A DNA stretch of 64,000 nt from Actinokineospora auranticolor (GTDB taxonomy: Bacteria; Actinomycetota; Actinomycetes; Mycobacteriales; Pseudonocardiaceae), in contig NZ_PTIX01000009.1 in NCBI RefSeq assembly GCF_002934265.1, forward strand, positions 124,001 to 188,000. Reading direction: 5' to 3'. Below are positions 57,111 through 64,000 of this stretch, in pieces (the first letter of the stretch is position 1; every line of letters begins with the position of its first letter). Below the pieces are notes generated by a model. The model worked only from the letters and a program-made list of their open reading frames with translations. It was not told where the DNA came from and searched no databases. Made by a program: the position numbers and the translations under genes.

Positions 57111-58043
57111 TCAGCCCAGCAGGTCGCGCACCGCGGCGGCGGCGCCCCAGGAGTGGCACACGCCCATGCCGCCGCTGCCGTAGTTGTGCACGACGAGCGC
57201 GTCGCCGAGCCGTTCGGACTCCAGCCTCGGCGCCGCCCGCCACGGCCGCAGCCCGACGCGATGCTCGATCACCCCGGCGTCGGCCAACCGGGGCTCCACT
57301 TCGGCGCAGCGGGCCAGAATGCCCTCCCCTGCCAACGCGTCCGGGTCGCGGTCCCAGACGTCGCGGCGGATGATCCCGCCGAGCACGACGTGGTCGCCGT
57401 GCGGGAAGTACGACGCCCACTCGGAACCCGCGCGGGCCTCGTAGTAGAACTCGGTGACGCCGGGGTTCTCGACGACGACGTGCTGCCCCCACCAGGCGCG
57501 CACACCGTCGTCGCCGACGAGGTCGCGGGCGCCGACGCCGGTGCAGTTGACGACCACGCCCGCCTCGGCCGCCGGTTCGGTGAGCGACCCGACGCGGCGG
57601 ATCTCGACCTCCGTGCCCAGGTCGGCCAGGCGCGCGGTGAGGTGGTCGAGGTAGCGGGGCATCTCCACGAGCGGGATCGTCGAGCGCAACGCGGTGCGCA
57701 TCCCGGGCCGCAACTCCGCGGGCTCGCAGAGGCGGACCTCGGGCAGGGTGTCCCACCACGGCGGGGGTTGGTCGGTGAAGTCCGAGGTCTGCGTGCCCCG
57801 GCACAATCGGACACCCGTGGCGGGGTCCGCGGCGAGGCGGGTCAGCTCGGCCAGGGTGGTGCGGGTCCAGCCCGCGCCGGGTTCGGTGAAGTCGGGGCCC
57901 CACATGGCGCCCGCGACCGCGGAGGTGGTGTCGCGGGGCCGTTCGGCGGAGAGCACCCGCACCCGGGCGCCGCTCTCGGCGAGCCGGATGCCGGCGCTGA
58001 GCCCCATGACGCCCGCCCCCACCACGATCACGTCGGTTGCCAT
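57111..58043 (-). CDS. D-amino-acid oxidase
   Basis: FAD enzyme that oxidatively deaminates D-amino acids to 2-oxo acids, ammonia and hydrogen peroxide. The 310 residues begin with the dinucleotide-binding motif [20 protein letters not shown] (about 5-24). Further motifs are [32 protein letters not shown] and the C-terminal [20 protein letters not shown] that closes over the flavin. ATG at 58043 is preferred because TAGTTT lies 7 nt upstream; a TTG three codons earlier is unlikely. Divergent from the MOSC gene with back-to-back promoters. Related glycine oxidases cannot be fully excluded. Confidence 0.9.
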   Translation of the reverse strand: MATDVIVVGAGVMGLSAGIRLAESGARVRVLSAERPRDTTSAVAGAMWGPDFTEPGAGWTRTTLAELTRLAADPATGVRLCRGTQTSDFTDQPPPWWDTLPEVRLCEPAELRPGMRTALRSTIPLVEMPRYLDHLTARLADLGTEVEIRRVGSLTEPAAEAGVVVNCTGVGARDLVGDDGVRAWWGQHVVVENPGVTEFYYEARAGSEWASYFPHGDHVVLGGIIRRDVWDRDPDALAGEGILARCAEVEPRLADAGVIEHRVGLRPWRAAPRLESERLGDALVVHNYGSGGMGVCHSWGAAAAVRDLLG

Positions 58044-58050
58044 GCCCGAC

Positions 58051-58056
58051 AAACTA
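58051..58056 (-). promoter_or_regulatory. -10 box of the D-amino-acid oxidase gene (leaderless)
   Basis: TAGTTT on the minus strand, 7 nt before the ATG at 58043. Confidence 0.5.
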
Positions 58057-58083
58057 ACCGAAGCAGCCCCCCATTCCGAGGGT

Positions 58084-58089
58084 TAGGTT
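58084..58089 (+). promoter_or_regulatory. -10 box of the MOSC gene (leaderless)
   Basis: TAGGTT, 6 nt before the ATG at 58096 and only 27 bp from the opposing -10 box. Confidence 0.5.
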
Positions 58090-58095
58090 CAAGGC

Positions 58096-58758
58096 ATGAC
58101 GATCACGCCCACCCTGCTCTCGGTCAATACGGGCACACCCCGCCCGATCGACACCCAGGCCGGTGTCAGCGCCATCGACAAGCGCCCGGTGGCCGGTCCG
58201 GTGCGTGTGGACACTCCGGTCGACGACGGCGCCGTCGGGGTCGAGGGCGACCACGTCGTCGACACGGCCTACCACGGCGGACCGGACCAGGCGGTCTACG
58301 CCTACGCCCGGGAGGACCTGGACCGCTGGGAGTCCGAGGTGGGCGGTGCGCTGGTCCCGGGCGCGTTCGGGGAGAACTTCACCACGCTCGGCGTCGACGT
58401 GTGCGGCGCGGAACTCGGCGAGACCTGGCGGGTGGGGGCGGACCTGGTGGTGCGGGTGACCAAGCCGCGCACGCCGTGCCGCGCGTTCGCCGCGCACCTG
58501 GCGCGGGCGGGGTGGGTGAAGGCGTTCACCCGGGCCGCGCGGACGGGCGCGTACCTGCGGGTGGTGCGCCCGGGTCTGGTGCGGGCGGGCGACCCGGTGA
58601 CCGTCGTGGACCGACCGGGGCACGGCGTGACCGTCAGCGCCGTCTTCCGCGCTATGACGCTGGAGCCGGGATTGCTGCCCGGATTGCTGGCCGCCGGGGC
58701 GTATCTGCCGTCGTCGGCGCGGGCTCGGGTCGAGGCGCGGTCGGGGGGTTCGGCGTGA
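58096..58758 (+). CDS. MOSC domain-containing protein
   Basis: A 220-residue protein of the MOSC (molybdenum cofactor sulfurase C-terminal) family, YiiM-like. Visible signatures: GVEGDHVVDTAYHGGPDQAV (about 49-68), PGAFGENFTTLGVDVCGAEL (about 88-107), the conserved cysteine in VTKPRTPCRAFAAHL and a C-terminal GDPVTVVDRPGHGVTV. Such proteins bind Mo-cofactor or sulfur carriers and some detoxify N-hydroxylated compounds; the substrate here is unknown. Leaderless start at 58096. Its stop overlaps the Nudix gene GTG. Confidence 0.88.
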   Translation: MTITPTLLSVNTGTPRPIDTQAGVSAIDKRPVAGPVRVDTPVDDGAVGVEGDHVVDTAYHGGPDQAVYAYAREDLDRWESEVGGALVPGAFGENFTTLGVDVCGAELGETWRVGADLVVRVTKPRTPCRAFAAHLARAGWVKAFTRAARTGAYLRVVRPGLVRAGDPVTVVDRPGHGVTVSAVFRAMTLEPGLLPGLLAAGAYLPSSARARVEARSGGSA

Positions 58759-59216
58759 AGAAGTCGATGCGGGTAGCGGCCTACGCGGTGTGCGTGGAAG
58801 AGGAGAAGGTCCTCCTCGCCCGGTGGGTGGGGCGCACGGGGCGCAAGTGGACACTGCCGGGCGGTGGCCTGGATCACGGCGAGGACCCGGTGGACGCGGT
58901 GGCCCGCGAGGTGACCGAGGAGACCGGGTACACCGTGGCGGTGGAGGCGTTGCTGGGCATCGACACCGTGCGCCGGGAGTTCCACCACAGCGGCGTCGGC
59001 GCGGCCCTGCGCGGCGGCCGGGTCACCGACTGGCACGGCATCCGCGTGGTCTACGCGGCCCGGGTCGTCGGCGGCGAGCTGCGGTTCGAGGTGGGCGGCT
59101 CCACCGACATGGCCGCCTGGTTCGACCTGTCCGAGGTCCCCGGCCTCGACCGCACCGACCTCGTGGACACCGCGCTGTCACTGGCGCGGCACCGCCCGCC
59201 TACGGGGCGTGCCTGA
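58755..59216 (+). CDS. Nudix hydrolase
   Basis: A 153-residue pyrophosphohydrolase. The Nudix box [20 protein letters not shown] continues ETG (about 36-58) and fits G-x5-E-x7-REUxEExGU. The substrate may be a nucleoside diphosphate derivative; nothing more specific is visible. GTG at 58755 overlaps the MOSC stop, suggesting a two-gene operon; an ATG four codons downstream (MRVAAYAVCVEEEKV) is an alternative. The stop is followed by an unusually AT-rich stretch. Confidence 0.88.
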   Translation: MKKSMRVAAYAVCVEEEKVLLARWVGRTGRKWTLPGGGLDHGEDPVDAVAREVTEETGYTVAVEALLGIDTVRREFHHSGVGAALRGGRVTDWHGIRVVYAARVVGGELRFEVGGSTDMAAWFDLSEVPGLDRTDLVDTALSLARHRPPTGRA

Positions 59217-59362
59217 AATTAATTTATTAGCGGAATATGGCCACTCGCAGAAAGTGTCCACCCTCCGCGAAGGAGTTCGGGTAGCCTCGTGTCATAGGGG
59301 AGGAATCACGGGGGTTCACCGGTTCTCTGGGGAGGGAACGCGGTTCGGTGGACCACGCCCTG

Positions 59363-59407
59363 ATCCTTTCCGTTCCGAATTGACAGATATCCGGAAACGG
59401 ATTTTGT
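59363..59407 (+). promoter_or_regulatory. Promoter region of the heme peroxidase gene
   Basis: TTGACA at 59380-59385 is a consensus -35; TTTTGT at 59402-59407 could be the -10 with a 16-bp spacer. Arms ATCCTTTCCG (59363-59372) and CGGAAACGGAT (about 59392-59402) form an imperfect dyad around the -35, a possible operator. The rest of 59217-59420 holds no gene; 59217-59230 is AT-rich. Confidence 0.45.
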
Positions 59408-59420
59408 GGGGGTTCACCTG

Positions 59421-61103
59421 ATGAGTAGCCATGCCCGGAACAGCTTCTTCGTCGTGGGCGAGGGAGTGATCGAGGCCGACGAGAACGGCGAGCCGGTCAC
59501 CCGGGAGCCGTCCACGACCGAGGAACTGCGCCGCTTCCGGTTCTCCCGGCTGGGCCCCAAGGGTCCCCAGACCGAGGAGGACGTGCGGGTGGCGCTGGCC
59601 ACCGCGGTCACCGACCAGTCCGTCACCCAGCCCGACGGCGACATCCCGGCGGGCTTCACCTACCTGGGGCAGTTCGTCGACCACGACCTGACCCTGGACC
59701 GCACGGCCACCCAGCTGGGCAGCGACGTCACCATCGACGACCTGCTGCAGGGCCGCTCGCCCGCGCTGGACCTGGACTCGCTCTACGGCCGCGGCCCGCA
59801 GGACCGCGACGACCGCCGGTTCTACGCCGACGACCGGGTCAAGCTGAAGGTGGGCACCACCGCGCGGCTGCCGGTCGACGGCGACATCATCGGCACCGAC
59901 CTGCAGGGCTTCGACCTGCCCCGCACCGGTGTCGGCGCCACCCCGGGCGAGCGCCGCACGGCGCTGATCCCGGACATCCGCAACGACGAGAACCTGGCGG
60001 TGGCGCAGACCCACCTGGCGTTCATCCGGTTCCACAACCGGGTGGTCGACCACCTGGCGCTGACCGGCCTCAACGAGCGGCGGCTGTTCGACGCCGCCCG
60101 CGACGAGGTCGTGCGCCACTACCAGTGGATGCTGCGCACGGACTTCCTGCCCCGGATCATCGACCCGGAGATCGTCAAGGACGTGTTCACCAAGGGCAGG
60201 CGCTTCTTCGAGGTGCCCCGCCACGGCAACGGGCACCCGAACCTGCGGCCCACCATGCCGGTCGAGTTCGCGGTGGCGACCTACCGGCTGGGCCACTCGA
60301 TGGTGCGCGGCGCCTACCAGTGGAACCGGATCTTCAACACCCAGGGCCCCGCGGGCATCGCGACGCTGTTCCAGCTGTTCACCTTCAGCGGCACCTCGGG
60401 CAGCCTCAACCCGAGCCAGACCGTGGACCAGCTCGACGACCCGAACTTCCCCGGTTTCGGCTTCGAGCGGCTGCCGTCGAACTGGATCGTGGACTTCCGC
60501 AGGCTCTACGACTTCACCGAGGCGAACCGGCCGGACCTGGCCGCGCCCGGCGGCCAGCTCAACCGGATCAAGCGGATCGACTCGCTGTTGGTCAACCCGC
60601 TGACCCAGCTGCCCGCGGGCACCTTCGGCGGGCGCGGCACCCAGTTCCCGGCGATCCACCGCAACCTGGCGTTCCGCAACCTCACGCGCGGCACCATGGT
60701 CCGGCTGGCGACCGGGCAGCAGATGGCCGCGTTCCTCGGCGTGCGACCGCTCACGCGCGACCAGTTGCTGAACGGCTCGGAGGGCGCGGTGCTGACCGGG
60801 CTCACCGACGCGCAGAAGGAGACCGTGGCGACGAAGACGCCGCTGTGGTTCTACATCCTGCGCGAGGCGGAGCTGAACAAGGGCAAGCTGGGCCCGGTCG
60901 GCGGTCGGATCACCGCGGAGGTGTTCCACCGGTCGATCGAGGGCAGCCGGGTGTCGATCGTGCGGGAGCCGTCCTGGCGGCCGACGCTGGGTCCGGACTC
61001 GAACACGTTCCGGATGACCGACCTGCTGCTGTTCGCGTTCGAGGGCAAGAGCGACCTGCTCAACCCCCTCGGCGACACCAACCCGACCACACCGACCGCC
61101 TGA
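59421..61103 (+). CDS. Animal-type heme peroxidase family protein
   Basis: 560 residues of the peroxidase-cyclooxygenase (animal heme peroxidase) superfamily. The distal region TYLGQFVDHDLTLDRTATQL (His about 90) is followed by LIPDIRNDENLAVAQTHLAF, IRFHNRVVDHL and the proximal heme histidine in FAVATYRLGHSMVRGAYQWN (His about 293). No signal peptide or TM helix is visible, so it may be cytoplasmic or exported unconventionally. Bacterial members are scattered and few are characterised. ATG at 59421 is chosen over a GTG five codons upstream. A terminator separates it from the DoxX-like gene. Confidence 0.9.
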   Translation: MSSHARNSFFVVGEGVIEADENGEPVTREPSTTEELRRFRFSRLGPKGPQTEEDVRVALATAVTDQSVTQPDGDIPAGFTYLGQFVDHDLTLDRTATQLGSDVTIDDLLQGRSPALDLDSLYGRGPQDRDDRRFYADDRVKLKVGTTARLPVDGDIIGTDLQGFDLPRTGVGATPGERRTALIPDIRNDENLAVAQTHLAFIRFHNRVVDHLALTGLNERRLFDAARDEVVRHYQWMLRTDFLPRIIDPEIVKDVFTKGRRFFEVPRHGNGHPNLRPTMPVEFAVATYRLGHSMVRGAYQWNRIFNTQGPAGIATLFQLFTFSGTSGSLNPSQTVDQLDDPNFPGFGFERLPSNWIVDFRRLYDFTEANRPDLAAPGGQLNRIKRIDSLLVNPLTQLPAGTFGGRGTQFPAIHRNLAFRNLTRGTMVRLATGQQMAAFLGVRPLTRDQLLNGSEGAVLTGLTDAQKETVATKTPLWFYILREAELNKGKLGPVGGRITAEVFHRSIEGSRVSIVREPSWRPTLGPDSNTFRMTDLLLFAFEGKSDLLNPLGDTNPTTPTA

Positions 61104-61121
61104 GAGCGGCTGAGGCAGCTC

Positions 61122-61148
61122 GGCGGGGACCCCCGTCCCGTCCCCGCC
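61122..61148 (+). terminator. Terminator downstream of the peroxidase gene
   Basis: Perfect 9-bp arms GGCGGGGAC / GTCCCCGCC with a 9-nt loop, 18 bp after the stop. Confidence 0.65.
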
Positions 61149-61204
61149 ACCTTCTCGACCTCCCCCGATCACTCGCGCACTTTCGAACGATCATGGAGAT
61201 GTCG

Positions 61205-61675
61205 ATGTCGCTACTCAGGAACGTGGAGACCAGGTGGGCACCGGTGGAGAGAGCCCTGGGGCAGTACGCCCCCACGGCGCTGCGGATCTCCCTCGGCCTG
61301 GTCTTCGTCTGGTTCGGCGTGCTCAAGGTCACCGGGGAGAGCCCGGTGGCGGAACTGCTGGGGGCCACGGTCCCGTGGGTGGACCAGGGTTTCCTGGTCC
61401 CGGCGCTGGGGTGGGTCGAGGTCGTGCTCGGGCTGGCGCTGCTGGTCGGCAAGCCCCGCAAACTGGCGCTGGTGGCGGTGGCCCTGCACCTGACGGGCAC
61501 CTTCCTCACCTTCATCCAGGCCCCCGGCCAGGTGATGACCGACGGCAACCCGCTGCTGCTCAACACCAGCGGTGAGTTCGTGCTGAAGAACCTGGTGCTC
61601 ATCACCGGGGCACTGGTCCTGCTGGCCCACCGGCCCCAGGACTACAAGCTCCGGGACGAGACCCCGCGTTCCTAG
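61205..61675 (+). CDS. DoxX-like integral membrane protein
   Basis: A 156-residue protein with four TM helices (ALRISLGLVFVWFGVLKV, LVPALGWVEVVLGLALLV, KLALVAVALHLTGTFLTF, FVLKNLVLITGALVLLAH) in the DoxX/SURF4-like arrangement; the motif FVWFGVLKVTGESP is typical. DoxX-type proteins take part in thiosulfate oxidation or oxidative-stress defence in some bacteria; the role here is inferred only from the neighbouring peroxidase. ATG at 61205 has GGAG 5 nt upstream; two in-frame ATGs 6 and 12 nt earlier are possible. Confidence 0.82.
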   Translation: MSLLRNVETRWAPVERALGQYAPTALRISLGLVFVWFGVLKVTGESPVAELLGATVPWVDQGFLVPALGWVEVVLGLALLVGKPRKLALVAVALHLTGTFLTFIQAPGQVMTDGNPLLLNTSGEFVLKNLVLITGALVLLAHRPQDYKLRDETPRS

Positions 61676-61677
61676 CA

Positions 61678-61710
61678 CCGGGGGTGTCCCTCGCACCGGG
61701 GGACACCCCC
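61678..61710 (+). terminator. Terminator between DoxX-like gene and arsM
   Basis: CGGGGGTGTCCC (61678-61689) pairs with GGGACACCCCCG (61699-61710); TCTGTCC follows. It lies between convergent genes. Confidence 0.8.
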
Positions 61711-61736
61711 GTCTGTCCACTCAAGACTCCCGCCCG

Positions 61737-62603
61737 TCAGTCCCCTCGCTGACAGCCACACCCCGACGCGACCTTGGCGGCGGTGACGGTGATCGTGGTG
61801 TCGACCGGGCTCTCGTGCGCGGTGCAGCAGGCGTTCACCCCGCAGCAGGCCCCCGTGGGCTTGACGGCTCGGACGATCGCGGAATGCATGCGGTCGGCCA
61901 CCTGGTGGGTCGGGGTGATCTCGATGTCGGTGAACCCGGCGGCGGCCAACCCGTCGCGGTATTCGGCGAAGGAGAGCGCACCGGCGATGCAGCCGGTGTA
62001 CGCACCGCGTTCGGCGCGCTGGGCGGGGGTGAGGCCGTCGTCGGCGACGACGTCGGTGACACCGATCCGGCCGCCGGGCTTGAGGACGCGGAACGCCTCG
62101 GCGAACACGGCGGGCTTGTCCACCGACAGGTTGATCACGCAGTTGGAGATGACCACGTCGACCGCGCCCTCCGGGAGCGGGATGGCCTCGATGGTGCCCT
62201 TGCGGAACTCGACGTTGGTCGCGCCCGACTTCGCGGCGTTGGCCACCGCGAGGTCGAGCATCTCGTCGGTCATGTCCACGCCGTAGGCCCTGCCGGTCGG
62301 TCCCACGCGGCGGGCCGACAGGAGGACGTCGATCCCGCCGCCGGACCCGAGGTCGAGCACGTACTCACCCTCGCGGAGTTCCGCGACGGCGGTGGGGTTG
62401 CCGCAGCCCAGGGACGCCGCGACGGCCGCCGTGGGCAGGACTTGGCGCTCGTCGGCGGTGTAGAGGGCGGAGCCGAAGTTCCCGTCGACCTCGACCGGCT
62501 CCGGCCCGCAACACGATCCGCCGCCCCCGGCGACCGCCCTGGCCGCCGCGGCGTAGCGCTCGCGGACGGTTTCCCGCAGGTCGGTCCCGCTCAGCTCGCT
62601 CAT
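61737..62603 (-). CDS. arsM: Arsenite S-adenosylmethionine methyltransferase
   Basis: Methylates As(III) stepwise to volatile or less toxic methylarsenicals. The 288 residues contain the SAM motif [20 protein letters not shown] (about 83-102) and [20 protein letters not shown]. As-binding cysteines are in GSCCGPEP (N-terminal pair), SLGCGNP, SNCVINL and [11 protein letters not shown] cysteine-rich tail ([24 protein letters not shown]) follows. ATG at 62603 is preceded by GGGAG at 8 nt. Divergent from arsR; the shared operator suggests arsenic-induced expression. Confidence 0.93.
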   Translation of the reverse strand: MSELSGTDLRETVRERYAAAARAVAGGGGSCCGPEPVEVDGNFGSALYTADERQVLPTAAVAASLGCGNPTAVAELREGEYVLDLGSGGGIDVLLSARRVGPTGRAYGVDMTDEMLDLAVANAAKSGATNVEFRKGTIEAIPLPEGAVDVVISNCVINLSVDKPAVFAEAFRVLKPGGRIGVTDVVADDGLTPAQRAERGAYTGCIAGALSFAEYRDGLAAAGFTDIEITPTHQVADRMHSAIVRAVKPTGACCGVNACCTAHESPVDTTITVTAAKVASGCGCQRGD

Positions 62604-62620
62604 GACCCACACTCCCAACA

Positions 62621-62647
62621 GCTTGTATCGAAGTTTGTCGATGCAAG
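62621..62647. promoter_or_regulatory. Putative ArsR operator
   Basis: Imperfect dyad GCTTGTATCGA-AGTTTG-TCGATGCAAGC (11-bp arms, one mismatch) between arsM and arsR, close to both starts; core ATCGA-N6-TCGAT. Confidence 0.65.
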
Positions 62648-62648
62648 C

Positions 62649-62677
62649 TTGCCCACTGCTTCGAGAGCTGTCAATAT
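62649..62677 (+). promoter_or_regulatory. Candidate arsR promoter
   Basis: TTGCCC (62649-62654), a 17-bp spacer and CAATAT (62672-62677). The expected transcription start coincides with the arsR ATG, implying a leaderless mRNA. Confidence 0.4.
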
Positions 62678-62683
62678 AGAAAT

Positions 62684-63034
62684 ATGTCGAAACAAGACCT
62701 CGCCCCGGCGGCCTCCGCGGGGTGCTGCGCCCCGGTCGCCGCCGCGCCGCTGGACGAGGAGCGGGCCACCGGGTTGGCGGCGGTGTTCAAGGCGCTCGGG
62801 GACCCGGTGCGGCTGCGGCTGCTGTCGATGATCGCCGCCCGCGAGGTGTGCGTGTGCGAGCTGACCCCGGCGTTCGACCTGTCGCAGCCGACGATCTCCC
62901 ACCACCTGAAGCTGTTGCGGCAGGCCGGTTTGATCGACTGCGAGCGGCGAGGCACCTGGGTCTACTACTGGGCCCTGCCCGACGCGCTGGACCGGCTGGT
63001 CGGCTTCCTGACCGCGGCCCGGGCGGACGCGTGA
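62684..63034 (+). CDS. arsR: ArsR-family arsenic-responsive repressor
   Basis: A 116-residue winged-helix repressor released from DNA by As(III) or Sb(III). The metal-site motif [20 protein letters not shown] (about 54-73) is the ELCVCDL-type site in the DNA-recognition region. An N-terminal SAGCCAPV cysteine pair might contribute a further ligand. ATG at 62684 is immediately downstream of a candidate -10. It is the first gene of arsR-aquaporin-arsC, overlapping the next gene by GTGA. Confidence 0.94.
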   Translation: MSKQDLAPAASAGCCAPVAAAPLDEERATGLAAVFKALGDPVRLRLLSMIAAREVCVCELTPAFDLSQPTISHHLKLLRQAGLIDCERRGTWVYYWALPDALDRLVGFLTAARADA

Positions 63035-63741
63035 CCGCGCCGCTGCCGCGCCGGGTCGCCGCCGAGGGGCTCGGGACCGCGCTGCTGGTGGCCGTGGTCG
63101 TGGGTTCCGGCATCCAGGCCACCGAGCTGTCCCACGACGTCGGCGTCCAACTGCTGGCCAACTCGCTGGCCACGGTGTTCGGCCTCGGGGTGCTGATCAC
63201 CCTGTTCGGCCCGGTGTCCGGAGCGCACTTCAACCCCGCGGTCACGCTCGCGGTCTGGTTCACCGGACGCGACGGCCTCACCGCCCGCGACGTCGCCGCC
63301 TACCTGCCCGCGCAGGTCGTCGGCGCGATCACCGGGGCGATCACCGCGGACGCGATGTTCGGCAGGCCACTGGTGGAGTTCTCGACCCACGACCGGTCCG
63401 CCCCGCACCTGCTGCTCGGCGAGGTCATCGCCACCGCCGGACTGGTCCTGCTGATCCTCGGCCTCGCCCGCGCCGACCGCGCGACCGCCGCCCCGATCGC
63501 CGTGGCCGCCTACATCGGGGCCGCGTACTGGTTCACCTCGTCGACCTCGTTCGCCAACCCGGCGGTCACCACCGGCCGCGCGTTCAGCGACACCTTCGCC
63601 GGGATCGCCCCGACCTCGGTCCCGGGGTTCGTCGCCGCCCAACTCGTCGGCGCCGCCCTCGGCCTGGCCGCCGTCACCCTCGTACACGGACGCGGCCGAG
63701 CCGCCGCCGTCCCGCGCGAACCCGTGGAAGGACACCCGTGA
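63031..63741 (+). CDS. Aquaglyceroporin (MIP family) of the arsenic operon
   Basis: A 236-residue channel with six TM helices and the two half-helix NPA boxes in [13 protein letters not shown] (about 70-82) and [17 protein letters not shown] (about 173-189). In ars operons such channels (AqpS type) let As(III) formed by ArsC leave the cell down its gradient, replacing an ArsB/Acr3 pump. Start GTG overlaps the arsR stop, and its stop overlaps the arsC start, so the three are tightly coupled. The inferred substrate rests on this context. Confidence 0.9.
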   Translation: MTAPLPRRVAAEGLGTALLVAVVVGSGIQATELSHDVGVQLLANSLATVFGLGVLITLFGPVSGAHFNPAVTLAVWFTGRDGLTARDVAAYLPAQVVGAITGAITADAMFGRPLVEFSTHDRSAPHLLLGEVIATAGLVLLILGLARADRATAAPIAVAAYIGAAYWFTSSTSFANPAVTTGRAFSDTFAGIAPTSVPGFVAAQLVGAALGLAAVTLVHGRGRAAAVPREPVEGHP

Positions 63742-64000
63742 GCACCACCGCCCCGCGCCCGTCCGTGCTGTTCGTCTGCGTGCACAACGCGGGCCGCTCC
63801 CAGATGGCCGCCGCGTTCCTCACCCACCTCGCGGGCGACCGCGTCGACGTGCGCTCCGCCGGGTCGGCGCCCGCCGACACCGTCAACCCCGGCGTCGTCG
63901 CCGCGATGCGCGAGGTCGGCATCGACATCTCCGCCGAGACACCCAAGATCCTCACCGTCGACGCCGTCCAGGCGTCCGACGTGGTGATCACCATGGGGTG
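63738..64000 (+). CDS. arsC: Arsenate reductase, low-molecular-weight phosphatase type (3' end outside window)
   Basis: The visible 87 residues begin [20 protein letters not shown]; the P-loop CVHNAGRS contains the nucleophilic cysteine (about 14) and arginine of the C-x5-R signature. [20 protein letters not shown] and [13 protein letters not shown] are typical of ArsC proteins of this fold, which reduce arsenate to arsenite using thioredoxin or, in actinobacteria, mycothiol. The reductant-relay cysteines lie beyond the window, so the class cannot be fixed. The gene overlaps the aquaporin stop by four bases and is cut at 64000. Confidence 0.9.
   Translation, partial: MSTTAPRPSVLFVCVHNAGRSQMAAAFLTHLAGDRVDVRSAGSAPADTVNPGVVAAMREVGIDISAETPKILTVDAVQASDVVITMG

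Overview
The window is about 70% GC, uses GTG and TTG starts freely, and carries gene blocks typical of Actinomycetota. These are sufR-sufB, an mptB-type mannosyltransferase, tkt-tal-pgi-zwf-opcA-pgl, rbpA, secG-tpiA-pgk-gap, whiA-yvcK-rapZ-uvrC and ribE-ribBA-ribH. Gene order closely follows the mycobacterial order of the same region. The mptB-type glycosyltransferase, the accessory content and a lone chemoreceptor suggest a filamentous relative in the Pseudonocardiaceae (Saccharothrix, Actinokineospora or Lentzea-like). That placement is inference; no rRNA or tRNA was seen.

1-19 kb: start of the suf Fe-S assembly operon (repressor sufR plus truncated sufB), a tandem pair of unknown membrane proteins (one frameshifted, one with a perfect 87-bp internal duplication), mptB, a two-gene ABC exporter, heme A synthase (ctaA), a small conserved gene, quinone oxidoreductase, a MarR-MMPL efflux pair, a DHFR-like reductase, an FKBP lipoprotein, three poorly characterised genes, and heme O synthase (ctaB) facing tkt.

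19-28 kb: a pentose-phosphate/glycolysis operon, tkt-tal-pgi-zwf-opcA-pgl, closed by a strong terminator. A 25-codon ORF exactly bridges zwf and opcA.

28-41 kb: an accessory segment between pgl and rbpA/secG. It holds a long inverted-repeat element, a two-domain secreted phosphodiesterase, a fused aminodeoxychorismate synthase, an orphan histidine kinase, an orphan chemoreceptor, a decaying type I-E CRISPR array without cas genes, two unknown divergent genes around a perfect 34-bp palindrome, and an ATPase-HNH pair resembling a Septu (PtuAB) defence system whose ATPase has an N-terminal membrane anchor.

41-59 kb: the core returns with rbpA, secG, tpiA-pgk-gap, whiA-yvcK-rapZ-uvrC, then a secreted SGNH hydrolase, a Rieske lipoprotein, a MazEF-type toxin-antitoxin pair, and the riboflavin operon followed by rpe. 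Then come a D-amino-acid oxidase, a MOSC protein and a Nudix hydrolase.

59-64 kb: an animal-type heme peroxidase, a DoxX-like membrane protein, and an arsenic locus (arsM divergent from arsR-aquaporin-arsC). The last gene is cut by the window end.

Many genes overlap by GTGA or ATGA, which implies translational coupling. At least eight genes have a TANNNT -10 box 6-8 nt before the start codon and no Shine-Dalgarno sequence, which implies leaderless mRNAs.
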